Positions 36,001-43,500 of a DNA stretch of 64,000 nucleotides are shown here, piece after piece (positions within the stretch are counted from its first letter, which is position 1; the number at the start of each line of letters is the position of its first letter). Under the pieces are notes generated by a model, which saw only the letters and a program-made list of their open reading frames with translations, was not told the origin of the DNA and searched no databases. Source of the stretch: Fodinibius roseus (lineage in GTDB: Bacteria; Bacteroidota; Rhodothermia; Balneolales; Balneolaceae); the NCBI RefSeq assembly GCF_900129315.1, contig NZ_FQUS01000007.1, positions 62,001 to 126,000 of the forward strand, written 5' to 3'. The translations under genes and the position numbers were made by a program.

Positions 36001-36552
36001 GGAAGCACCACCTACGAGTACGATCCCGGGGATATGGTGGCGGTCGGCAACAGCGAACCGGACTACCGGGGCAATTTCGGGGTGAACGGAGAGTATAAAG
36101 GATTCGGCCTGAGCGTAATAGCCCGCTTTAAGGGAGGGGGACAGATGTATAACCAGACCCTGGTCAACAAGGTGGAGAATGTGGATATCCGCTATAACGT
36201 GGACCGGCGGGTCCTTACGGGGCGATGGAAGGAGCCCGGGGACCAGGCACAATTTAAGCGGTTGGGGCTGTATTACCAGGATGATCCTGATGGGGATAAT
36301 TCCAATACAGATTTCAGAAGAAGAACGCGGCCGACGTCCCGGTTTGTCCAGGACCTGAATCAGCTGGACATCGCTGCCATAAGCCTTTACTATCATTTCA
36401 GTCCCCGGCTGCTTGAGCCTATCGGCGTGCGGAGGCTCAGGATAGGGGCCAATATGAATGATGTGGCCACTATTTCTTCGGTGAGAATCGAACGGGGCCG
36501 GCAATATCCGTTTGCCCGCCGCGTCTCCTTCTCATTGTCTGCAACGTTTTAA
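33088..36552 (+). CDS. SusC/RagA family TonB-linked outer-membrane transporter with STN domain
   Basis: 1154 residues. A signal peptide (to ...LSLSGQ) is followed by the STN signalling domain (about 50-130), a carboxypeptidase-like regulatory domain (about 138-210, VRDAASNETMPGVNIKVKG), the plug (from about 218, VVVTGVVNREAQSFTG, with SITILKDASAKALYGSKAANG) and a long barrel. It forms the membrane pore of a pedal-bin importer with the SusD lid and draws energy from TonB. The STN domain links it to the FecI/FecR pair upstream. The substrate class cannot be read from the sequence; neighbours are peptidases, not glycosidases. Confidence 0.96.
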   Translation: MSKISKSQSRGFVLSIVMVMGLTLSLSGQNITEVLSTTGMNQGSSSQVVQNRVYTIDRPVRGLGNILAYLEKETGLTFVYRQELVAPYSDMSLQEDSRNTLEGFLNDLLEGTPLSYTVSRDYIVLTDKRSLRAALQDTVIKGEVRDAASNETMPGVNIKVKGTPRGVSTGKEGKYELVVPTLRDTLLFSFIGYKNKEVPINGRTLLNVTLEQETSELSEVVVTGVVNREAQSFTGSHVTISNEELKRAGGNDNLFKSLQNIDPAFVVFEDLAQGSNPNSLPEMQLRGTSTFPAEETGLSSELKGNYLKSPNQPLFILDGFETTAEDVFDLDVNRVESITILKDASAKALYGSKAANGVVVIETKQLYATDPIITYNANMFVEAPDLSSYNLTNALEKLEAERIDGVYEDDDPQDYIALQQTYNARLKRAREGLNTDWMSKPLRNAVGQDHSISVELGTEDLKLLGGVSFGDDQGVMKGSYRRNLSGNIKASYRVDNFLLRNNLQVNKKSTRNSPYGEFAEYSRMNPYWTAENPDGSIPYYAEVGVYQNTSGAVSSNVRFTNPLYNSTLDSKNSSSYLNFKNNFYLEWHILPELRTTARVSVSTWDNEADEFYPAEHTMFERGVYLDQPERKGLYQLNSGERNSLSGDLNMTYTNEIGKHFYMGNAGFKISEENYSELIHTVEGFPSERLNDPIFGRSYALDSNPDGVEGINREVSLLGIGSYMYDERYMADLTLRSSASSQFGADKRWAGLWSFGLGWNLHNESFLKDQQVVDRLKLRGSVGSTGNQNFRTNESISTYSYYLQSFYDGFVGSYTQNMANPGLQWESKFDYNAGIDADLANLSLRFDYYESYTENLVTDLTIPSSTGFTTVKENVGRIKNSGIEVKASYLLVSRSEGFLSLNVGVATNKNEIIDLSEAMSNHNERLEEQAANRSNSEPVLKYEDGRSMNDIWAVPSMGIDPATGNEIYVKRDGSTTYEYDPGDMVAVGNSEPDYRGNFGVNGEYKGFGLSVIARFKGGGQMYNQTLVNKVENVDIRYNVDRRVLTGRWKEPGDQAQFKRLGLYYQDDPDGDNSNTDFRRRTRPTSRFVQDLNQLDIAAISLYYHFSPRLLEPIGVRRLRIGANMNDVATISSVRIERGRQYPFARRVSFSLSATF

Positions 36553-36578
36553 AAAATGGATAAGCATACCCAATAGCT

Positions 36579-38063
36579 ATGAAGACACAACGGCAACCTA
36601 TAGTAGTAGTATTTTTAACAGCTATCATGATCATGCTCACAGCCTTTTCCTGCCGGGACTGGCTCAGCGTTACCCCGAACTCCCAGATACGCGCGGATGA
36701 GCAGTTCGAATCGGAATCCGGGTTTAAAAATGCGCTGACCGGCGTGTATGTGGGAATGACCTCGACGGACTCCTACGCCAAAGACCTGAGCTGGAATATG
36801 GTGGATATCCTGAGCCGGCAATACGCCCCGTTTACCAGCGGTGCGGATTATTATGACTTGCAAGAGTACGAATACGGGACGACCTTTGCAGCCGGTAGGA
36901 TTGATGCCGTCTGGCAGAAGTCCTATAACACCATTGCCGATATAAATAATATCCTGGAGTACCTTGAGGAAAACAGGGAGGTACTGGATGACTATGACCA
37001 TGACATCATAAAGGGGGAGCTGCTGGGCCTGCGGGCCTTTCTGCATTTTGACCTGCTGCGCCTGTTCGGCTACGGCAACCTGGAGGAGCGCGCGGGGCTG
37101 ATGAGCGAGGCGGCCGTCCCCTATGTCACCGACTACAGCAAAGAGATCCCGCCCCGGCGGAGTTATGAGGAGACCTTCCGGCTCCTGAACGAGGACCTCG
37201 AAGAGGGACTGGAGCTGTTGCAGTCGGACCCCATTTATGAGGATCCCGACCGGTCGGATGAATACGAGAATACCATAGGAGAGGAAGACTTTTACGATAA
37301 CCGAAAGGTGCGCATGAATTATTATGCGCTCAGGGCCCTCCAGGCCAGGGCCCTGCTGTGGCAGGGAGGAATGGAGCATATGAACAGCGCCCGCCGGGCG
37401 GCCGAGGAGGTGATCAGTGATGGGCCGGCCGAGCTCATCGACGGACAGACCTATGACGTCGGCTCGGATCCCATTTTATCCCCGGAGGTGCTTTTTAGCC
37501 TGGATGTCAACGGCTTTGAGGATATCGTGAACCCGTTGTTGACAGCGACCGATGTCACGGATTATGATGCGCTGTATTTGAGTACGGAAACCACCAACGA
37601 ACTGTACGAGACCGATAACGTGAATGTCGGTCCCCCTGATATCCGCTACAACAGCCTGCTGGACGATCAGTCGCTGGGGTATGTCAGTGTCAAACTGCTG
37701 CAGAGCGACAATACCGCTATTCCCTCCCGCAATATATTACCGCTGATCAAAATGCCGGAGATGTACTACATCGCGGCGGAATATTACCTGAACAACGGCG
37801 AGCTGCAGCCCGCTATCAATTACCTGAACAGGGTGCGGACCAGCCGGGGGATCATAGAGGAAATTCCGGACGACGCCGATGCGGAGACGGTTGAAGAGGA
37901 GCTGTACAAGGAGTACCGGAAGGAATATGTCAGTGAGGGACAACTATTCTTTTTCTACAAGCGATGGGGCGTACCCTCCATCCCGGGGCTCTCAGAGAGC
38001 GTGAATGCAGATGATGATATTTATGTGCTGCCTTATCCCGACAGCGAATCCATCTTCCGGTAA
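36579..38063 (+). CDS. RagB/SusD family surface lipoprotein
   Basis: 494 residues. The lipoprotein signal ends in TAFSC (residue 25). The N-terminal SusD-like domain shows FKNALTGVYVGMTS and a helical TPR frame (IADINNILEYLEE, LRAFLHFDLLRLFGYGN). The C-terminal RagB/SusD part includes LIKMPEMYYIAAEYYLNNGELQPAINYLNRVRTSRG, then YKEYRKEYVSEGQLFFFYKRWG, typical of the family. It is the substrate-capturing lid of the SusC pore, 26 bp upstream. Confidence 0.96.
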   Translation: MKTQRQPIVVVFLTAIMIMLTAFSCRDWLSVTPNSQIRADEQFESESGFKNALTGVYVGMTSTDSYAKDLSWNMVDILSRQYAPFTSGADYYDLQEYEYGTTFAAGRIDAVWQKSYNTIADINNILEYLEENREVLDDYDHDIIKGELLGLRAFLHFDLLRLFGYGNLEERAGLMSEAAVPYVTDYSKEIPPRRSYEETFRLLNEDLEEGLELLQSDPIYEDPDRSDEYENTIGEEDFYDNRKVRMNYYALRALQARALLWQGGMEHMNSARRAAEEVISDGPAELIDGQTYDVGSDPILSPEVLFSLDVNGFEDIVNPLLTATDVTDYDALYLSTETTNELYETDNVNVGPPDIRYNSLLDDQSLGYVSVKLLQSDNTAIPSRNILPLIKMPEMYYIAAEYYLNNGELQPAINYLNRVRTSRGIIEEIPDDADAETVEEELYKEYRKEYVSEGQLFFFYKRWGVPSIPGLSESVNADDDIYVLPYPDSESIFR

Positions 38064-38127
38064 CCAGGGAATATGAGAAAGAGAATATGCTATTATTTGA
38101 ATTGATAATTGTCAGAACACGAAGGCT

Positions 38128-38868
38128 ATGAAGAAAAAAGAACTTGTTATCTGCGGTGTTGTGCTGCTTGGAGCCGCGGTTTTCAGCGGATGCGAGCAGG
38201 AGGAAATCATGTCGTATGATGAGGAGTATACCGCTCTGAATTTCACGGCCGATTCGACCACCTATTCTTTTCTGGATAACCCGGAGGATGAGTATGTCCA
38301 GGAGATTACCCTGCAGGTCATGGGCGACAGTACCGGCCATGATCGTCCCATTACCCTTGAAATCATAGAGGACTCCCTGACAACCGCGGGAAGCAGTGAT
38401 TATGACATGATGGAAGGGGTGGTGCCGGCGGGACAATTTACGGGGGTCCAGTCCATACGATTATATAACTCCGAAAAGCTCGACAGCAGCCGGGTGTCCC
38501 TCCATTTCAGAGTGGAAGACTCAGGAGACTTTAAACCGGGCAATGCCGAATCCGATGATTTCCTGTTGACCTGGACCAATGAGGTTGTACTCCCCGAATG
38601 GCGGTGGTATTCCTATTTCTTTTGCACCGAGCCGAGCAGCACGGCTTACCGGATTATTGTCGAGCTCACGGGGTTTACGGAATTAACCCGGAGGGACGTG
38701 TATTTTGATGTTGGGGTATCGGGGATGAGGGCGCTGGGAAGAGAGTTCGGCGACTATATCAAACAGTACAACCAAGAGCATCCCGACGATCCCCTCCGGC
38801 ATGAAGACGGTCCGAGGGAGGGCGAGTTGATCGAACCCATTTATTATACCCAAAGTGAATATGATTGA
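38128..38868 (+). CDS. DUF4843 domain lipoprotein
   Basis: 246 residues with a lipoprotein signal ending VFSGC. The mature part opens with EEIMSYDEEYTALNFT and has an Ig-like pattern with VPAGQFTGVQSIRLYNSEKLDSS, matching the DUF4843 lipoproteins found downstream of SusCD in Bacteroidota. Such proteins are taken to be surface-exposed substrate-binding accessories. It is 64 bp after susD and 12 bp before the PKD-like gene. Confidence 0.82.
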   Translation: MKKKELVICGVVLLGAAVFSGCEQEEIMSYDEEYTALNFTADSTTYSFLDNPEDEYVQEITLQVMGDSTGHDRPITLEIIEDSLTTAGSSDYDMMEGVVPAGQFTGVQSIRLYNSEKLDSSRVSLHFRVEDSGDFKPGNAESDDFLLTWTNEVVLPEWRWYSYFFCTEPSSTAYRIIVELTGFTELTRRDVYFDVGVSGMRALGREFGDYIKQYNQEHPDDPLRHEDGPREGELIEPIYYTQSEYD

Positions 38869-38880
38869 GATTAAGTTATT

Positions 38881-40413
38881 ATGAAAAGAGAAAGCATACA
38901 CCTGTTATTGTTTCTGACCCTGATCAGCCTGGGAGCGGTCTTGTCCTCCTGCCGGGATGACTCCACTACCTACGCAACATCAGAAATCCCGGGGGTCGTG
39001 ATCGATACGACGGGAATGCCCCAACTCCGCCTGTTGCAGTTTGAAGAGCTGGAGGTCGCACCGGAACTTCATACGGAGGGAGTAGGCGAATCCGATCTGA
39101 GCTATGAATGGCGCCTATACTATGCGCAGAATGATACGCTCTCTGAAGTGATCAGTGAGCAGCGAAACCTCGAAGGCTATGAAGTGGAGCTTACCCCGAA
39201 TGAAGAGGATGACCCTTACCAGGTCCAGTACACGGTTACGGATGAAAGCAATGGACTGGAGTATATTATGGCCTGGCCGCTCTATGTGATGAACAGCCTG
39301 GGCGAGGGGCTGGTGATTGCCGAAACGGATAACGGGTCAGATACCGATCTGAGTCTTATTATGGCGCCGGAAGTGACAGAGGATTACTCCGAAGTAAACA
39401 TCCAGCGAAAGGTCTACTCCACCATTAACGACGAATTGATACCCGGCCTTGTCCAGGATATGCAGCCGGTCAATATTTATGGAGATCCGGTCCTGTTAGC
39501 CATCACGGGGCAATCCGTCATGAGAATCAGCAGGCTGGACTATTCATATCACTCTATGAACGAGGAGCTTTTCCACTATGCTCCTTCCCAATTCAGCCCG
39601 CAGAAATTAGGGGGTATTTATCAGGGCACCGTCCTTGTAAATAACGGGGACCTATACGAGGAATATCTGCGTTCGAGCAGACGCTTTACCGCTCCGATTG
39701 ATGCACCGTTTCCGTTTACGGTCCCCGCGCAGGTGGCACTGGACGCTGTGCTCTATGAACAAATACCGGTCACCTTTTATGACGAGGTGAACGAGCAGTT
39801 TATATACTACGAAGCGGGAGAAGAAATGAATCTTATGCCTTCCGGATCGGGGGAGACCTTCGACCCGTCGGAGGTAACCAACAAGGAGAACATGGCGGCC
39901 GGTGTGGCTGTCAACGGGGATTTCAGGCATTTGCTCAGGGACAAGGATTCGGGCAGTTTTACGCTGTATATATTTAATGATGAGGTATCCAACTACCCCG
40001 ACCCGGTAACGCCCCCGCTCCCCAAAGCTATGTACGATTTCTCAGGCGCCCCGGCTATTGAGCAAGCTGAATACTTTGTATTGCCCGACAACCAGCGCGT
40101 GATGTATTATGCCACGAGCACTACCGTCTATGCTGCGCTGTACAGCACCAGCAGCCCCGTATTCGAGGAGCGCTACACCGCTCCCGCCGGGGAGGAAATC
40201 ACCTCCCTGCAGCTGTACCAGCAGTCGGGCTATCCCAGCGATGATCCATTTATAGATACCAACCACCGCCAGCTGGTGATGTCCACCTACGATGGCTCAG
40301 AGGGGAAGGTGTACCTGCTGCCGATTACCAACCTGGGCGTGGGTAATATTGATGAAGGAAATATCAAAAGCTTCGGCGGTTTTGGACGCATTACGGCCAT
40401 TAAGCCCCAGTAA
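38881..40413 (+). CDS. PKD-like family surface lipoprotein
   Basis: 510 residues with a lipoprotein signal ending VLSSC. An N-terminal PKD-like domain (about 50-145, DLSYEWRLYYAQNDTL and YQVQYTVTDESNGLEY) leads to a larger beta-rich part with propeller-like repeats. This architecture accompanies DUF4843 lipoproteins in SusCD loci. It is the last gene of the compact susC-susD-DUF4843-PKD run, and probably aids substrate capture. No catalytic motif is visible. Confidence 0.82.
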   Translation: MKRESIHLLLFLTLISLGAVLSSCRDDSTTYATSEIPGVVIDTTGMPQLRLLQFEELEVAPELHTEGVGESDLSYEWRLYYAQNDTLSEVISEQRNLEGYEVELTPNEEDDPYQVQYTVTDESNGLEYIMAWPLYVMNSLGEGLVIAETDNGSDTDLSLIMAPEVTEDYSEVNIQRKVYSTINDELIPGLVQDMQPVNIYGDPVLLAITGQSVMRISRLDYSYHSMNEELFHYAPSQFSPQKLGGIYQGTVLVNNGDLYEEYLRSSRRFTAPIDAPFPFTVPAQVALDAVLYEQIPVTFYDEVNEQFIYYEAGEEMNLMPSGSGETFDPSEVTNKENMAAGVAVNGDFRHLLRDKDSGSFTLYIFNDEVSNYPDPVTPPLPKAMYDFSGAPAIEQAEYFVLPDNQRVMYYATSTTVYAALYSTSSPVFEERYTAPAGEEITSLQLYQQSGYPSDDPFIDTNHRQLVMSTYDGSEGKVYLLPITNLGVGNIDEGNIKSFGGFGRITAIKPQ

Positions 40414-40769
40414 ATTATTAAATGCAAAAGAATGATTTTGAAAGCAGTCCCTTACATATAAATATAATTAACGGCTGGATTTACTTCCCGATTTTCCCCT
40501 ACCTTTAGGGATAAGGGCGGATCTCCTGTCTATATGCCGGCCGTGTACGAAACCAGATGTAACAAACTATGGTAACCGTTTAACCTGCTAATCAAGTAAC
40601 TTATACCTATAATTTTTTGAAAAACCAGGAATTTTGTCCAGGATCAGGGCCAGAGGAGGGTTGGAATCGCAGCATATCGCCTATATGTGAGGAGTTCAAT
40701 CGACCGATAACGCCGACATCGCTCAAAAGAACGGTTTTGCAAAGCCATTACTTAGTAAACAAAGATTAA
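40414..40769. other. Spacer between the SusCD run and the metzincin genes
   Basis: About 355 bp. Apart from repeat copy B (40614-40746) it holds AT-rich sequence. Copy B ends only 24 bp before the metzincin ATG, so the repeat would lie in the 5' leader or promoter of that gene. Confidence 0.6.
40614..40746 (-). repeat. Dispersed palindromic repeat, copy B
   Basis: About 133 bp in reverse orientation. The ends TTTGAAAAACCAGG and GGTTTTGCAAAGCC are family termini. Read in the repeat's direction it closely matches copy C at 46.2 kb: both have AAAACCGTTCTTTT, a TCGG-rich segment, CTCACATAT, ATATGCTGCGATTCCAACC and AAAATTCCTGGTTTT in order. It directly precedes the metzincin pair, while copy C follows it in the opposite orientation. 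Confidence 0.82.
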
Positions 40770-43499
40770 ATGAGTAAAAAGAGAATGACGAACAAGATTT
40801 TGTATGTGCCCGTTGTGTTATTGCTGGCGATGTTGATGAATGTCGCCTGCCAGTCAAGTGAAACCGTCCGGAAAAGCCAGGCACCGGCCGTGACCCATAC
40901 GGCAACGGATACCACCGATGCCGACTCGGATACGACGGGTGCGGAGACGGATTCCACTGAAACCGAGGAACCGTCGTCATACGAGGAGATTGTGGAGGAG
41001 GCGGACAGGTCCGCAGAGGGCTTGCTGAATCTGTATTATAAGGATGAGAAGCTGTACCTCGAGGTGCCCTTCGATCTTTTGGGGCGGGATATGCTCCTGT
41101 CGTCGACTATATCCGAGATCAGCGACAATAAACTGGGGACCGTCGGAGCCAAGCCGCACAATCCCCTGCAAATTCAGTTCGCCCGGGTCGACTCGGTACT
41201 GTTGCTGCAGAAAATTCAGAAAGATGCCATTGCCCCGGACAACAATCCCGGCATTCACCGGGCGCTGGACAGGAACAGTATAGGATCGGTGCTGAGAAAG
41301 TTCGATATCGAAGCGTACAACGAGGAGGAGACGTCGGGGATCATCGAGGTAACCGATTTCTTCGTCAGTGATACCGAAGAGTTGTCGCCGTTCGGGCCGA
41401 TCGGGATGACTATCTCGTCCGCTCTGATAGATCAAAAGCAATTTAAAAAGAACCGGTCCTTTATCGGCGGCTTTAAATCCTTTGAAGACAATCTGACGAT
41501 CAAAAGTCACCTTTCGTACGAATATACTCTGAAAGAACAGGCGGGGAGCAGCACGGAAGAGGACACCCCCTTTACCGCGGTCATGACCCGTACCCTGCTG
41601 CTTCTGCCGGAGGACCGGATGCGACCCCGTATCGCAGATCCGCGCATCGGTGTTTTTACGACCCGCAAGAATAAATATTCGGGGTCGGGGGACAAAGTGG
41701 AACCTGTGCGCTACGCCCGGCGATTCCGGCTGGAGCCCAGGGATGTCGAAGCCTATAACAACGGGGAGCTGTCGGAACCGGTGGAACCGATCACCTTTTA
41801 TGTGGATTCCGACTTCCCCGAGAGCTGGCGGGCCACCATCAAGTCGGCGATCAGGGACTGGAATGAGACGTTTGAACGCATAGGATTCGAGCATGCGGTC
41901 CGGGCCCTCGATTACCCGGAAGAGGATCCCGAGTTCGATCCGGACAATCTTAAATACAATGTCGTGCGCTATGCGCCCGCCTCGGTGCAAAACGCCATGG
42001 GGCCCTCCTGGATCGACCCGCGAACGGGGGAGATTCTCAATGCTTCCGTGTATATCTATCATGATATTGTACGGCTGCTGAACAGCTGGCGCTTCATCCA
42101 AACGGCCCCGGCCGACAAAGCGGTCCGGCAAACGAAGCTCCCCGAATCATACCGGAAAGAGGGCATCGGCTATGTGGTCCGCCACGAAATCGGTCACACG
42201 CTGGGATTCATGCACAACATGGCGGCCTCCCACGCGGTCCCGGTCGATTCCCTGCGGTCGCCCTCGTTTACCAGGAAGCACGGCACCACCTATTCCATTA
42301 TGGACTATGCGCGCTACAATTATGTGGCTCAGCCGGGGGACAAAGAAAGGGGTGTACAGCTGACGCCGCCGAAATTCGGGTTGTATGACTACTATCTGGT
42401 GGACTGGAACTACCGCTACTTTCCCGAAGAAGTGTCGAAAGAGGATCAGAAAGAACGGTTGACCCGGTTGGTGGATGAAAAAGCCGGTGACGACCGGTAC
42501 CGCTACGGTGCCCAGGGAGCCTACCTGGATCCCCGTTCTCTGAGTGAAGACCTGGGGGACGATGCGGTTGAGGCCTCAACATACGGTATTGATAATCTTA
42601 AATACGTGATGAATCATATAAACGAGTGGGTGGAAGAAGAGGATACGGATTACAGCTACCGCCAACGCATCCGGAACGGCATGATCATGCAGTATGTCCG
42701 CTACCTGAATCATGTATACCGGAATGTCGGGGGGATCTATCTCAATAAAAAATATGTGGGTGATTCGCGTCCCCATTACCGTTCCGTACCGCGGGAAAAA
42801 CAGCGGGAAGCTTTTCGTATGCTGCTGGAGGAATTGAACCGGCTGGATTGGCTTGAACAGGAGGAGGTGGTAACAAATCTGCCGCTGACCGGCAGCCCGT
42901 CGGCTGTTATCCGGAATCAACTCATCGAAGTGATTTTGGGAGCCCCGGAACGAGTTCATCTTTCCGCCTTAAAATCCCGGGAAGAAAATCCCTATAGCCC
43001 CGAGGATGTGATGGAGGATATATTCAACTCGCTCTGGAAGGAACCTTTACAGGAGAAGTCCACGCTCACGGAGGCCGAGCGCGAATTTCAGAAAGCCTAT
43101 GTTCAGGCGGTCATTGCTAAAAGCGGGCTGGAGAGAGCAGGTGCCACCGGTACCTCCGCTTTTGCATCAGACGACAGGGATGCGCATGAGCTTAGGATAA
43201 AGTTGCCCGAGTTTGTGGAGGAGCACCTGCGGACGGAGTTCGGAAGCGACCTCTATCGGAAGTACATTGCCCCAATCTCCTCGCATGTCAATGCCGGAAG
43301 GTCGGACCCCGTGTCGGCCTCTTTCGGCACCGCCCGCATTCGCTTTCACACGAAGCCGGTATTGGATCACTTGAATTACACTTATTTGAAGAAGGTCAAG
43401 TCGCTGCTGGAAGAAGCTGTGGCAGATGATACCGCTGCTGCCGGTGCCCAATCACACTATGAACTGTTACTGCGCAATATTGAAAACGTTATTCGCTAA
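40770..43499 (+). CDS. Zinc-dependent metzincin-type metalloprotease lipoprotein (DUF5117/DUF5118 family)
   Basis: 909 residues. A lipoprotein signal ends near MNVAC (residue 27), followed by a T/D/E-rich tether to about residue 70, so the enzyme is likely displayed on the outer membrane. The full metzincin zinc motif HEIGHTLGFMH is at residues 472-482, with Glu473 as catalytic base, and a Met-turn SIMDY follows about 35 residues later. The N-terminal half matches the DUF5117/5118-type region seen in Bacteroidota zinc-dependent metalloproteases, including MLLSSTISEISD and MRPRIADPRIGVF. It would act on the proteinaceous substrate of the adjacent importer. Confidence 0.92.
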   Translation: MSKKRMTNKILYVPVVLLLAMLMNVACQSSETVRKSQAPAVTHTATDTTDADSDTTGAETDSTETEEPSSYEEIVEEADRSAEGLLNLYYKDEKLYLEVPFDLLGRDMLLSSTISEISDNKLGTVGAKPHNPLQIQFARVDSVLLLQKIQKDAIAPDNNPGIHRALDRNSIGSVLRKFDIEAYNEEETSGIIEVTDFFVSDTEELSPFGPIGMTISSALIDQKQFKKNRSFIGGFKSFEDNLTIKSHLSYEYTLKEQAGSSTEEDTPFTAVMTRTLLLLPEDRMRPRIADPRIGVFTTRKNKYSGSGDKVEPVRYARRFRLEPRDVEAYNNGELSEPVEPITFYVDSDFPESWRATIKSAIRDWNETFERIGFEHAVRALDYPEEDPEFDPDNLKYNVVRYAPASVQNAMGPSWIDPRTGEILNASVYIYHDIVRLLNSWRFIQTAPADKAVRQTKLPESYRKEGIGYVVRHEIGHTLGFMHNMAASHAVPVDSLRSPSFTRKHGTTYSIMDYARYNYVAQPGDKERGVQLTPPKFGLYDYYLVDWNYRYFPEEVSKEDQKERLTRLVDEKAGDDRYRYGAQGAYLDPRSLSEDLGDDAVEASTYGIDNLKYVMNHINEWVEEEDTDYSYRQRIRNGMIMQYVRYLNHVYRNVGGIYLNKKYVGDSRPHYRSVPREKQREAFRMLLEELNRLDWLEQEEVVTNLPLTGSPSAVIRNQLIEVILGAPERVHLSALKSREENPYSPEDVMEDIFNSLWKEPLQEKSTLTEAEREFQKAYVQAVIAKSGLERAGATGTSAFASDDRDAHELRIKLPEFVEEHLRTEFGSDLYRKYIAPISSHVNAGRSDPVSASFGTARIRFHTKPVLDHLNYTYLKKVKSLLEEAVADDTAAAGAQSHYELLLRNIENVIR

Positions 43500-43500
43500 G